This document shows, one piece after another, positions 53,050 to 61,849 of a stretch of 64,000 bases of DNA. The DNA lies in assembly GCF_002920615.1 (NCBI RefSeq), contig NZ_PQSU01000027.1, positions 1-64,000 on the forward strand, in the 5' to 3' direction. Position 1 is the first letter of the stretch. Every line of letters begins with the position of its first letter. A model generated the notes under the pieces. The model worked only from the letters and a program-made list of their open reading frames with translations. It did not search any database and had not been told where the DNA came from. A program made the position numbers and the translations under genes. The DNA comes from Streptomyces sp. Ru62 (GTDB lineage Bacteria > Actinomycetota > Actinomycetes > Streptomycetales > Streptomycetaceae).

Positions 53050-53145
53050 CCGGCGACGCTCCCGCCTCCACCGAGTGGGTGCCTTCCGGCCCGCCGGCCG
53101 GTGTCCTGCCGCCGCGGGCCGCGCCGGGCTTCTAGCCTCGGCGGC

Positions 53146-53889
53146 ATGCTGGGGCTTCCTTCTCATGTCCGCGCCTGCCTGTTCGACCTCGACGGGGTAC
53201 TCACCCAGACCGCGAAAGTGCACGCGGCGGCCTGGAAGGAGATGTTCGACGGCTACCTCCGCGAGCGCGCGACCCGTGAGGGGACCGCGTTCGTCCCCTT
53301 CGACGCGGTCGACGACTACGACGAATACGTGGACGGGCGGCCCCGTGAGGACGGGGTGCGCACGTTCCTCGCCTCGCGCGGGGTGCACCTGCCCGAGGGA
53401 TCGCCGGACGACCCTCCGGAGGCGGAGACCGTGAACGGACTGGGCAACCGCAAGAACAACCTGGTCCTTCGGCGGATCCGTGAGGACGGGGTGGAGCCCT
53501 ACGAGGGCTCGGTCCGTTTCGTGCACGCGGTGCGGGAGGCGGGACTGCGCTGCGCGGTGGTGTCGTCCAGCGCCAACTGCCGGGACGTCCTGGTCGCGGC
53601 CGGGATCGAGGACCTGTTCGACGAGCGGATCGACGGCGTGGTGACACGCGAGCGTCATCTGCGCGGCAAGCCCGCCCCGGACACCTACCTGGAGGCGGCC
53701 CGCGGGCTGGGCCTCCCACCGGAAGAGGCGGCCGTCTTCGAGGACGCCCTGGCCGGCGTCGAGGCGGGCCGGGCGGGACGGTTCGGCATCGTCGTGGGCG
53801 TCGACCGGGTGGGCCAGGCGCAGCAACTGCGCGAGCACGGGGCCGATGTGGTGGTCCGGGACCTGGCCGAGCTCCTGGAGTCGCGGTGA
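53146..53889 (+). CDS. HAD-family beta-phosphoglucomutase-like protein
   Basis: HAD-superfamily enzyme of 247 residues. Catalytic loop FDLDGVLTQ (nucleophile and acid-base Asp), a cap of about 80 residues, the VVSSSANCRDVL Ser loop, LRGKPAPDTYL Lys and FEDALAGVEAG metal-binding Asp motif. The GH65 enzyme downstream releases beta-glucose 1-phosphate, which a beta-phosphoglucomutase converts to glucose 6-phosphate; the last two bases of the coding region and stop form the GTG start of that gene (GTGA overlap), so the two are translated together. The gene starts ATG at 53146 without a clear ribosome site. Confidence 0.88.
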   Translation: MLGLPSHVRACLFDLDGVLTQTAKVHAAAWKEMFDGYLRERATREGTAFVPFDAVDDYDEYVDGRPREDGVRTFLASRGVHLPEGSPDDPPEAETVNGLGNRKNNLVLRRIREDGVEPYEGSVRFVHAVREAGLRCAVVSSSANCRDVLVAAGIEDLFDERIDGVVTRERHLRGKPAPDTYLEAARGLGLPPEEAAVFEDALAGVEAGRAGRFGIVVGVDRVGQAQQLREHGADVVVRDLAELLESR

Positions 53890-56282
53890 TCACTCATCCC
53901 AGCTACACGGTCGAGCCGTGGTGCCTGCGCGAGACCGAGCTCAACCTCGATGTGCTCGCCCAGAGCGAATCGGTGTTCGCGCTGTCCAACGGGCACGTCG
54001 GATGGCGCGGCAACCTCGACGAGGGGGAGCCGCACGGACTGCCCGGGGCCTACCTCAACGGCGTCTACGAGCGGCACCCGCTGCCGTACGCGGAGGCGGG
54101 CTACGGATATCCCGAGTCCGGTGAGACGATGATCAACGTCACCGACGGCAAGGTCATCCGGCTGCTCGTGGACGACCACCCGTGCGATCTGCGCTACGGC
54201 CGGCTGCTGGCGCACGAGCGGGTCCTGGACTTCCGCTCCGGTGTGCTCAGCCGGACCGCGCGGTGGACGTCGCCCGGCGGCCGTACCGTCCGGATCACCT
54301 CCCACCGGCTCGTGTCCTTCACCCAGCGCGCGGTCGCCGCGGTCGTGTACGAGGTGGAGCCGGTCGACGGACCGACGACGGTCGCCGTGCAGTCCGAGCT
54401 GGTCGCCAACGAACAACTGCCCAGCATCCACGGCGATCCGCGCGTCGCGGCGGCGACCGAGTCCCCGCTGCTGCCGGAGGAGCACTTCGCGCAGCACACC
54501 CGGCTGCGGCTCGTGCACTGCACCGCCGGCAGCAGGCTGCGGGTCGGTACGGCGGCCGACCACCTCGTCGAGGGACCCGAGAGCACGAAGTGGACGGCAC
54601 ACAGCGAGCCCGACGTCAGCCGGCTGACGGTGACCGCGGACCTGGTGCCCGGTCAGCCGCTGCGGCTGGTCAAGTTCGTGGCCCACGGCTGGTCCGGCGA
54701 GCGTTCGCTGCCGGCCGTGCACGACCAGGTGGACGGGGCGGTGGCGGCCGCCGTCAGCACCGGCTGGGACGGGCTGGTCGCCGCCCAGCGGGCGTACCTG
54801 GACCGCTTCTGGGCGGGCGCGGACGTCGAGGTGGAGGGGGACGCGCAGATCCAGCAGGCGGTGCGGTTCGCTCTCTTCCATGTGCTCCAGGCGGCGGCCC
54901 GCGGCGAGAACCGGGCGATTCCCGCGAAGGGCCTGACCGGCACCGGCTACGACGGACACTCCTTCTGGGACACCGAGTCCTATGTGCTGCCCGTCCTGAC
55001 CTTCACCGCGCCGGAGGCCGTCGCGTCGGCGCTGCGCTGGCGGCACCGGACGCTGCCGGCGGCGCGGGAGCGCGCGCGACAACTCGGGCTGTCCGGGGCG
55101 ACGTTCCCCTGGCGGACCATCGACGGCGCCGAGTGCTCCGCCTACTGGCCCGCCGGTACGGCCGCCTTCCACGTCAACGCCGACATCGCCATGGCCGTCG
55201 TGCGGTACGTCATGGTGACCGGGGACGAGGAGTTCGAGCGCGCCGAGGGGCTCGACATCCTCGTGGACACCGCCCGGCTGTGGCGCTCCCTCGGTCACCA
55301 CGACTCGGAGGGCGTCTTCCACATCGACGGGGTCACCGGTCCCGACGAGTACAGCGCCTTCGCCCGGGACAACCTGTACACGAACCTGATGGCCCGCCAC
55401 AATCTCCTGGCCGCCGCGGACGCGGCGGTACGTCATCCGCACCGGGCCGCGGAACTCGGTGTCGACGACGAGGAGGCCGCGGTGTGGCGGGACGCGGCGG
55501 CCCGGATGGCGTTGCCGTACAACGAATCCCTCGGTGTCCACGAGCAGTCGGCCGGTTTCACGACGTTCCAGCGCTGGGACTTCGAGGCGACCCCGCCCGA
55601 CAACTACCCGCTGCTGCTGCACTATCCCTACTTCGACCTGTACCGCAAACAGGTGGTGAAGCAGGCCGACCTGGTGCTGGCCATGATGGAGTGCCCGCAC
55701 GCCTTCACCGAGGAGCAGAAGGCGCGCAACTTCGCCTACTACGAGGCGCTGACCGTCCGCGACTCCTCCCTCTCGGCGTCCTGCCAGGCAGTGCTCGCCG
55801 CCGAGACCGGTCATCTGCGGCTGGCCTACGCCTACCTCGGTGAGGCCGCGCTGATGGACCTGGAAGACCTGGAACACAACACCCGTGACGGGCTGCACAT
55901 CGCCTCCCTCGCCGGAACCTGGATCGCCCTCGTCGCGGGCTTCGGGGGGATGCGCCGGTACCTCGGCGAGGACGGGAAGCCGGGGATGCTGTCGTTCACA
56001 CCGCGCCTGCCGGAAGCGCTGTCCAGGGTGGCGTTCACCGTGCTGGTGCGCGGACGCAGGCTGAAGGTGGACATCGGCCGGAGCCGCGTGCGCTACCAGC
56101 TGGTGGAGGGTGGACCACTGGACGTACTCCACCACGGGGAGCTGACGCCCCTGACCACCGACGGGCCGGTCGACCGCCCGATGCCCCCCGCTCCCGAGCG
56201 CCCGGAACCCCAGCAGCCGCCGGGCCGCCGCCCGGTGGGCCTGCCTGTCGGGGAGGAGGACCGGGCCGGGACACTGGAGTAG
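53886..56282 (+). CDS. family GH65 disaccharide phosphorylase/hydrolase
   Basis: Glycoside hydrolase family 65 protein of 798 residues, of the trehalose/kojibiose/maltose phosphorylase group. The N-terminal domain (about 1-270) is beta-rich; the catalytic (alpha/alpha)6 barrel from about 320 on has NRAIPAKGLTGTGYDGHSFW, AECSAYWPAGTAAFH and HIDGVTGPDEYSAF, where Glu-488 is the acid catalyst. The C-terminal domain ends in a Pro-rich tail. The GTG start lies in the GTGA overlap with the HAD gene, indicating a coupled two-gene disaccharide pathway. Trehalose or maltose is the likely substrate. Confidence 0.9.
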   Translation: MITHPSYTVEPWCLRETELNLDVLAQSESVFALSNGHVGWRGNLDEGEPHGLPGAYLNGVYERHPLPYAEAGYGYPESGETMINVTDGKVIRLLVDDHPCDLRYGRLLAHERVLDFRSGVLSRTARWTSPGGRTVRITSHRLVSFTQRAVAAVVYEVEPVDGPTTVAVQSELVANEQLPSIHGDPRVAAATESPLLPEEHFAQHTRLRLVHCTAGSRLRVGTAADHLVEGPESTKWTAHSEPDVSRLTVTADLVPGQPLRLVKFVAHGWSGERSLPAVHDQVDGAVAAAVSTGWDGLVAAQRAYLDRFWAGADVEVEGDAQIQQAVRFALFHVLQAAARGENRAIPAKGLTGTGYDGHSFWDTESYVLPVLTFTAPEAVASALRWRHRTLPAARERARQLGLSGATFPWRTIDGAECSAYWPAGTAAFHVNADIAMAVVRYVMVTGDEEFERAEGLDILVDTARLWRSLGHHDSEGVFHIDGVTGPDEYSAFARDNLYTNLMARHNLLAAADAAVRHPHRAAELGVDDEEAAVWRDAAARMALPYNESLGVHEQSAGFTTFQRWDFEATPPDNYPLLLHYPYFDLYRKQVVKQADLVLAMMECPHAFTEEQKARNFAYYEALTVRDSSLSASCQAVLAAETGHLRLAYAYLGEAALMDLEDLEHNTRDGLHIASLAGTWIALVAGFGGMRRYLGEDGKPGMLSFTPRLPEALSRVAFTVLVRGRRLKVDIGRSRVRYQLVEGGPLDVLHHGELTPLTTDGPVDRPMPPAPERPEPQQPPGRRPVGLPVGEEDRAGTLE

Positions 56283-56335
56283 CACGGCGAGCACAGCCCG
56301 GTGAGGGGGCGCGACGGATCACGACGGGCGGCGGC

Positions 56336-57057
56336 GCCGACCACCCCTGCGAGGAGACCTTCGGCACCCCTCCCCGCTCCTGGCCCAGGGGCAGGCCCTG
56401 CGGGTGCGCACCTTCGACGACGCCGTCAGGGCCTTCCTGCGGGAGCATCCGCGGGGCGACAACGGACGTGCGCACTGGCTCTGCGTCGAACTCCCGCAGA
56501 CCGCGAGGGCACGGCGGGCGCTGCTGCCGGACGAGGAACGCCGCCGGACGACGGCGCAGTCGGCGCCGGACCTGTCCTGGCGGGACGAGGTGGATCCCGC
56601 ACAGCGCGTGCTCGTCACCGCCCAGGGCCTGCTGATGTACCTGCGCCCGGCCGAGGTGCGGCGTCTGATCGCCGGCTGCGCCGAGGCGTTCCCCGGCGGA
56701 GCGCTGGTCTTCGACGCGGTGCCGCGGTGGTTCGGCGAACGCACCCGGCGCGGTCGGATGAAGACGGCGCAGGGCCATGTCGCTCCGCCCATGCCCTGGA
56801 GGCCCGACGCCGGTGAGCTACCGAAGATCCGCACGGCGCACCCGGCGGTCACCGAGGTGCGCGAACTGCCGCTGCCACGGGGTCGCGGCGCGTACTTCGG
56901 CGTGGTCTGGCCTGTGCTGCGGCGGCTGCCCGGGGCACGCAACATCCCGCCGGCCATGACCGTCCTGGCGCGGTTCGGCCCGACCGCCCGGATCGCACGG
57001 CGAGCACTGTCGGTCGAGAGGCCGCTACGCACCGTGAAGCGGCGCGGTCGCAGGTGA
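56336..57057 (+). pseudogene. decayed SAM-dependent methyltransferase gene
   Basis: A class I methyltransferase of the TcmP/LCM-like type is recognisable but broken. At 56336-56365 DHPCEETFG-like residues are in one frame; at about 56362 the reading moves to a second frame (HPSPLLAQGQALRVRTFDD). The central and C-terminal core (VDPAQRVLVTAQGLLMYL, GALVFDAVPRWFGERT, RTAHPAVTEVRELPLPRGRG) is well conserved to the stop at 57057. Two defects: the N-terminal part with the start is absent, and between HPRGD and NGRAHWLCVELP about 16 residues are missing compared with relatives, including the Gly-rich SAM motif (of the TVVALGEGLE type). The remnant cannot bind SAM normally. It abuts the GH65 gene. 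Confidence 0.75.
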
Positions 57058-57188
57058 CCTTCGCCGCCGCAAGGTCGATACTTCCAGTAGACGGGACGGG
57101 CGGCCTCCCCCCTCGGGCGGCCGTCGGCACCTGACGTCCTGTCGACGCCGGTCCTGGGCGAAAGCGCCGAGCTCACGAGGAGATACGC

Positions 57189-58181
57189 ATGAAGATGCTG
57201 ATCAACGTCCCGGAGACCGTCGTGGCGGACGCGCTGCGCGGTTTGGCTGCCGCGTACCCGGATCTGAACGTGGACGTGGAGCACCGGGTGATCGCCCGCC
57301 GGGACGCGCCCGTGGCCGGTCAGGTCGCGCTCGTGTCGGGCGGCGGCTCGGGGCACGAGCCGCTGCACGGCGGGTTCGTCGGCCCGGGCATGCTGTCCGC
57401 CGCCTGCCCCGGAGAGGTGTTCACCTCGCCGGTGCCCGACCAGATGGCGCGTGCCGCGGCGGCCGTGGACAGCGGCGCGGGTGTGCTGTTCGTGGTGAAG
57501 AACTACACCGGCGACGTGCTCAACTTCGACATGGCGGCCGAGCTGGCCGAGGACGAGGGCATCCAGGTCGCCAAGGTGCTCGTCGACGACGACGTGGCCG
57601 TCACCGACAGCCTCTACACGGCCGGCCGGCGCGGCACCGGCGCGACGCTCTTCGTGGAGAAGATCGCGGGCGCCGCCGCGGCCGAGGGGCAGCCTCTGGA
57701 GCGCGTGGAGGCCATCGGCCGCCAGGTCAACGAGAACTCCCGCAGCTTCGGCGTGGCCCTGAGCGCCTGCACGACCCCGGCGAAGGGCAGCCCGACCTTC
57801 GATCTGCCGGACGGCGAGCTGGAGTTGGGCATCGGCATCCACGGCGAGCCGGGCCGCGAGCGGCGGCCGATGATGACCTCCGGGGAGATCGCCGACTTCG
57901 CGGTCAACGCGATCCTGGAGGACATGCCGCCGCGCAGCCCGGTCCTGGTGCTGGTCAACGGCATGGGCGCGACGCCGCTGCTGGAGCTGTACGGCTTCAA
58001 CGCGGAGGTGCAGCGGGTGCTCCGGGAACGCGGGGTCGCCGTGGCCCGCACCCTCGTCGGCAACTACGTCACCTCGCTGGACATGGCGGGCGCCTCGGTG
58101 ACGCTGTGCCAGGCCGACGAGGAGCTGCTGCGGCTGTGGGACGCGCCGGTGAAGACCCCGGCGCTGCGCTGGGGAATGTGA
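57189..58181 (+). CDS. dhaK: dihydroxyacetone kinase subunit DhaK
   Basis: Substrate-binding subunit of 330 residues. GGGSGHEPLHGGFVG binds the dihydroxyacetone phosphate region; His-218 in GIGIHGEPG forms the hemiaminal with dihydroxyacetone. The sequence DMAAELAEDEGI and VKNYTGDVLNFD are conserved. GAGGAGA lies six bases upstream of the ATG. First gene of dhaKLM; DhaK binds the ketone, DhaL the ADP/ATP, and DhaM is the phosphoryl donor linked to the PTS. Confidence 0.93.
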   Translation: MKMLINVPETVVADALRGLAAAYPDLNVDVEHRVIARRDAPVAGQVALVSGGGSGHEPLHGGFVGPGMLSAACPGEVFTSPVPDQMARAAAAVDSGAGVLFVVKNYTGDVLNFDMAAELAEDEGIQVAKVLVDDDVAVTDSLYTAGRRGTGATLFVEKIAGAAAAEGQPLERVEAIGRQVNENSRSFGVALSACTTPAKGSPTFDLPDGELELGIGIHGEPGRERRPMMTSGEIADFAVNAILEDMPPRSPVLVLVNGMGATPLLELYGFNAEVQRVLRERGVAVARTLVGNYVTSLDMAGASVTLCQADEELLRLWDAPVKTPALRWGM

Positions 58182-58248
58182 TACGGCGGAGCAGACGGCG
58201 ACCGATCCCGGCCGAACGGCCGACAGCCCTACCACGCGAGGAGATCCA

Positions 58249-58854
58249 GTGCTCGACGCCGCATTCTTCCGCCGTTGGATGACGACGGCCGCCGCGTCCG
58301 TCAGTCGCGAGGCGGAACGGCTCACCGCCCTCGATTCGGCCATCGGGGACGCGGACCACGGCAGCAATCTGCAGCGCGGGTTCACGGCCGTGGCGGCCGC
58401 GTTGGAGAAGGAGGCGCCGGACACCCCGGGGGCCGTGCTGACGCTGGCCGGGCGGCAGTTGATCTCGACGGTCGGCGGTGCGTCCGGACCGCTGTACGGC
58501 ACCCTGCTGCGCCGGACCGGCAAGGCGCTCGGGGACGCCGCCGAGGTCGGCGAGGAGGAACTGGCCGCGGCGCTGCGCGCGGGCGTGGACGGGGTCATGG
58601 CGCTCGGCGGGGCCGCACCGGGCGACAAGACCATGATCGACGCCCTGCTGCCGGCCGTGGACGCGCTCGGGGCCGGGTTCGGCGCCGCGCGGGCCGCCGC
58701 GGAGGAGGGCGCGCTGGCCACCACACCGTTGCAGGCGCGCAAGGGGCGCGCGAGCTATCTGGGCGAGCGCAGCATCGGCCACCAGGATCCGGGGGCGACC
58801 TCGTCGGCGCTGCTGATCGCCGCGCTGGCCGACACGGCGGAGGCGGAGCGGTGA
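58249..58854 (+). CDS. dhaL: dihydroxyacetone kinase subunit DhaL
   Basis: ADP-binding subunit of 201 residues. DSAIGDADHGSNLQRGF carries the Asp ligands for ATP/Mg; the C-terminal GPGATSSA-type motif reads HQDPGATSSALL. The start is GTG at 58249 after AGGAG; 67 bases separate it from dhaK. The gene overlaps the dhaM start (GTGA). Phosphorylates dihydroxyacetone together with DhaK. Confidence 0.93.
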   Translation: MLDAAFFRRWMTTAAASVSREAERLTALDSAIGDADHGSNLQRGFTAVAAALEKEAPDTPGAVLTLAGRQLISTVGGASGPLYGTLLRRTGKALGDAAEVGEEELAAALRAGVDGVMALGGAAPGDKTMIDALLPAVDALGAGFGAARAAAEEGALATTPLQARKGRASYLGERSIGHQDPGATSSALLIAALADTAEAER

Positions 58855-59261
58855 GCGGGGAGAAGCTGGTCGGGATCGTGCTGGTGTCGCACAGCGCGGA
58901 GGTGGCCGCGTCTGTCGCCGAGCTGGCCAAGGGGCTGGCGGGCGGGGCGACGGCGGTACCGGTGGCGCCGGCGGGCGGCACCGAGGGCGGCGGGCTCGGC
59001 ACCAGCGCCGAGCTGATCTCCGCCGCGGCGGCCTCGGTGGACCGGGGGGCCGGGGTGGCGGTCCTCACCGACCTGGGCAGCGCGGTGCTCACGGTGAAGG
59101 CGCTGCTCGCCGAGGGCGACGAACTGCCGGACGGCACGCGCCTGGTGGACGCGCCGTTCGTGGAGGGCGCGGTGGCCGCCGTGGTGACATCCGCCGCCGG
59201 GGCGGACCTGGACGCGGTGGAGGCCGCGGCAGCGGAGGCGTACAGCTACCGCAAGGTGTGA
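58851..59261 (+). CDS. dhaM: PTS-linked dihydroxyacetone kinase subunit DhaM (EIIA domain only)
   Basis: Protein of 136 residues with the EIIA-Man-type fold. The phosphorylated His-14 lies in VLVSHSAEVA; the middle GLGTSAELISAA and DLGSAVLTVKALL motifs match DhaM. It has only the EIIA domain, as in Gram-positive systems where HPr is supplied separately. GTG at 58851 overlaps the dhaL stop in GTGA, so the last two genes are translationally coupled. It transfers phosphate from the PTS to DhaL-bound ADP. Confidence 0.9.
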   Translation: MSGEKLVGIVLVSHSAEVAASVAELAKGLAGGATAVPVAPAGGTEGGGLGTSAELISAAAASVDRGAGVAVLTDLGSAVLTVKALLAEGDELPDGTRLVDAPFVEGAVAAVVTSAAGADLDAVEAAAAEAYSYRKV

Positions 59262-59389
59262 CGCCGGGGGCCCCGGTCTGGTCCGTGACCCGACCGGGCT
59301 CCCCTGAGCGCGCCGACGACCAGCGGCGGCCGGCCCGGGCATCCCGCACCGGGCCGGTCCCTTGAGGCGCGACGCGCCCCGGCCGCCCC

Positions 59390-59411
59390 GGCCGCCCCGT
59401 CCGGGGCGGCC
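59390..59411. terminator. bidirectional hairpin between dhaM and chitosanase gene
   Basis: GGCCGCCCC and GGGGCGGCC form a perfect 9-bp stem with a GTCC loop in the 271-bp gap between the convergent dhaM (stop 59261) and GH75 (stop 59533) genes. It can end transcription from both sides. A second, shorter GC-rich palindrome directly follows dhaM at 59264-59276. Confidence 0.65.
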
Positions 59412-59532
59412 CGGGTGTGCCTGGGCCGGTCGGCCAGTGCCCCCAAGGGTTCCCCGACCGGGGCCGCCCCCGGGTCAGCGGGGTTCCCGGGGCCGCAGTG
59501 GTGGCGGCCGACGGGTCGCCCGGGCCGGGCGG

Positions 59533-60234
59533 TCAGTCGGTCGTGAGGAACTGTCTGGCCAGCCGCTCCCCTGTGGTCACCGCCTCCTCGTGGTCCTCGA
59601 TGGGGGTGATCAGGGAGTTCCGGAAGAGGATGTACGTCACGTCGGAGGGTGCCCCGCCGGTGAGCGGGTCGGGGTCGATGCCCAGGCCCTGGGCGGTGGC
59701 GTAGGAGGCCTCGCCGATGAGGTCGCTCGGACCGGTGTCGCCGACGACCGCGTACTGCACCCGGTCACCGTGGACGACGGCCGCCACGGAGCCGCCCCGG
59801 ATGCCGTGCGCGCGGTAGTCCCAGCGGGCGCTCGGGGCGGGGACCACGACGTAGGGCAGCTTCTCGGCGTTCAGGTGGAGGCCGTCGGACTGCTGGAAGG
59901 CCGTGGTGGGGGCGAAGACCGGGTCGGTGCTGGAGTTGCAGTGGATGGTGGGCCGGCCGTCGCAGTCGACGTCCAGGTCGGCCTTCCAGAAGACGGCGTC
60001 GTCGGTGCCGCAGACGGGGACGGTCGCGGGGCTGTCTGCGTCGGTGCGGTACCGGCCCCGGGAGAGCTCGGTGCACGTGTCGGTCCGGGCCAGCAGGTCG
60101 GCGGCGGTGACCCCGCCCTCGTCCCGGGCCGCGGGCCGCTCGCGGGGCGGGACGGCGGTGGCCGGGGCGGGCAGCGCCGCCGGGGCGATCAGGGCGGCGC
60201 CGGCCGCGGCCAGGATCAGCGACGGGACACGCAC
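59533..60234 (-). CDS. secreted family GH75 chitosanase
   Basis: Exported enzyme of 233 residues. A signal peptide of about 27 residues (SLILAAAGAALIAPAALPAP) precedes a GH75 domain: DAVFWKADLDVDCDGRP with the catalytic Asp, SDGLHLNAEKLPYVVVP, and VVGDTGPSDLIGEAS with the catalytic Glu. Cys pairs (DTCTE/PVCGT; DVDCDG/HCNSS) suggest disulfides. I use the GTG at 60234 for the signal peptide start. It hydrolyses chitosan or partly deacetylated chitin outside the cell. No regulator is adjacent. Confidence 0.88.
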   Translation of the reverse strand: MRVPSLILAAAGAALIAPAALPAPATAVPPRERPAARDEGGVTAADLLARTDTCTELSRGRYRTDADSPATVPVCGTDDAVFWKADLDVDCDGRPTIHCNSSTDPVFAPTTAFQQSDGLHLNAEKLPYVVVPAPSARWDYRAHGIRGGSVAAVVHGDRVQYAVVGDTGPSDLIGEASYATAQGLGIDPDPLTGGAPSDVTYILFRNSLITPIEDHEEAVTTGERLARQFLTTD

Positions 60235-60400
60235 GATGGGGGACCCTCTCGTCGGGGACATGGCGGACATCCAGCACACTGTGGTGCGGCTCCGGGCGCA
60301 GGGCTACGGGGGCCGCCGCGAAGGGGCCGGATGGAGCACGCTTCTGACACCCCGTAAGGGGACAACCGGGCGAGCCTCGGGGCCCGGCGGAGACAACAGG

Positions 60401-60442
60401 GGCCGGGGATCCGGACCGGGTACCGGTCCGGATCCCCCGGCC
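60401..60442. promoter_or_regulatory. very strong hairpin in a 419-bp divergent intergenic region
   Basis: A long inverted repeat pairs the 19-base arm GGCCGGGGATCCGGACCGG (60401-60419) with its complement at 60423-60442, with one unpaired base and a 3-nt loop. It lies in the spacer 60235-60653 between the divergent chitosanase and FnIII lipoprotein genes, so it is not at the end of either gene. No ORF was seen in the spacer. Confidence 0.6.
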
Positions 60443-60653
60443 ACCCGCGCCGGCGCGGGATCGGCGACGACAGCGTGTCCGCGCCACAGGCATGAACTTC
60501 CCTGCCCTCTTGGGTAGTTCAGCCGTAGGGACACTCAGCATACGTAACATCCGGCGATGCTCACCAACGCGGCCCCCTTGCTGCGGCCGCACCGGCCGGG
60601 CATATTGGTCCGGACCTTTAGGGATGCCGAGGCCGTCCGGGGGAGGCAGAGCC

Positions 60654-61631
60654 GTGCGACGCGTTCCCGTTCCGCTCGTCCTGGTCTGCGGCTCGCTGCT
60701 GCTGGTCGCGTCCTGCGGCTGGAGCCGGTCCGACGACGGTGGCGGCGAGGGCCGGGTGCCCGGCGCCCCGGCCGGGGTCACCGCCGCGGCGGGCAGCGCC
60801 ACGAGCGTCCATGTGATGTGGAACGCGGCACCGGAGGGCTCCGGGGTCCGCAGCTACGAGGTCTACCGCGGCCCCACCAAGGTGGCGGATGTACCGGGTT
60901 CGCAGCACATGGTGGACGTCACCAGGCTCAGGCCGTCCACCATGTATGCGTTCACCGTGCGAGCCCGGGACAGCGCGGGCCGGCTGGGCCCGCCGAGCCG
61001 GACGACACGCGCCCGGACGCCGGCGGCGACAGCGGCGGACCACTCGGCACCGACCCGGCCGACGAAGACCACCGGGCGGGCCGTGGGCAGCCGGGCGGTC
61101 CAGTTGTCCTGGGGCGCGTCGCGGGACGACCGGGGCGTGCTGTCGTACGACGTCTACCAGGGCGGAGTGAAGATCCACAGCGTCGGCGGGAACCAGACCG
61201 CCACCGTCGTCACCGGTCTGCGCCCCGGCAGCCGTTACGTCTTCACGGTCCGGGCCCGCGACGCCGCCGACAACCTCTCCCCCGCCGGCGCACCGGTCCG
61301 TCTGACCACACCGGGCACCGACGACGGCCGGAACACCGCGCCCACCGGGTTCAGCGCCGCGACCCACCGCGCCGGCGGGGCCCACTACATCGATCTGGCC
61401 TGGGACCCGCCGCGCACGGACGGGGTGATCACCGAGTACCAGATCGAGCTGGACCGCAGTGCGACCACCTCGCTGGTCTGGGGCGGCACACCGCCGCGCG
61501 GCCGGGCACGCCACAGCTTCTACGCCGGCACCGATGCCGGAGAGGAACACCGCGTGCGACTGCGGGCTCGCCTGCCGGACGGCACCTGGGGCGGCTGGTC
61601 GGCGGAGCGGACGGTGACCACGGGCGGCTGA
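60654..61631 (+). CDS. lipoprotein with fibronectin type III domains
   Basis: Surface protein of 325 residues. A lipoprotein signal ends in VASC (lipobox), with Cys about residue 18 lipidated. FnIII domains cover about 30-120 (PGAPAGVTAAAGSATSVHVM, then YEVYRGPTKVADV), 130-215 (APTRPTKTTGRAV, YDVYQGGVKIHSV), and a more diverged third unit to the end (FSAATHRAGGAHYIDLAWD). FnIII repeats mediate contact with carbohydrates or proteins and often flank enzymes in chitinases, but no catalytic domain is present. GTG at 60654 follows GGGAGG. No functional partner is adjacent. Confidence 0.8.
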   Translation: MRRVPVPLVLVCGSLLLVASCGWSRSDDGGGEGRVPGAPAGVTAAAGSATSVHVMWNAAPEGSGVRSYEVYRGPTKVADVPGSQHMVDVTRLRPSTMYAFTVRARDSAGRLGPPSRTTRARTPAATAADHSAPTRPTKTTGRAVGSRAVQLSWGASRDDRGVLSYDVYQGGVKIHSVGGNQTATVVTGLRPGSRYVFTVRARDAADNLSPAGAPVRLTTPGTDDGRNTAPTGFSAATHRAGGAHYIDLAWDPPRTDGVITEYQIELDRSATTSLVWGGTPPRGRARHSFYAGTDAGEEHRVRLRARLPDGTWGGWSAERTVTTGG

Positions 61632-61849
61632 CCGGCGCACCCGCCAGGCGCGACCACGCACGGCCGACCGGCGCGGCCAGCCGACGTGTCCCGTCTGCGC
61701 CGGACGGCGGAACGCGTCACCCGACCGGGTCCGCCCCGCGTGCGGGCGGGTCGGGGGGCGCGTTGGCTGCGGTTGAGGCAGCACGGACGTTTCCCGACCC
61801 CCGGCGGCGCATGGGACGTACCGCCGACCGTGCCGCCGGAGGCCAGCCC

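Noticed and set aside
50554..53838. Minus-strand frame of 1094 codons spanning the P450 and its neighbours
   Set aside because: It crosses several well-supported genes on the other strand and shows no domain; a GC-rich shadow.
53685..56294. Minus-strand frame of 869 codons across the GH65 gene
   Set aside because: Antisense to a full GH65 protein with its catalytic Glu motif.
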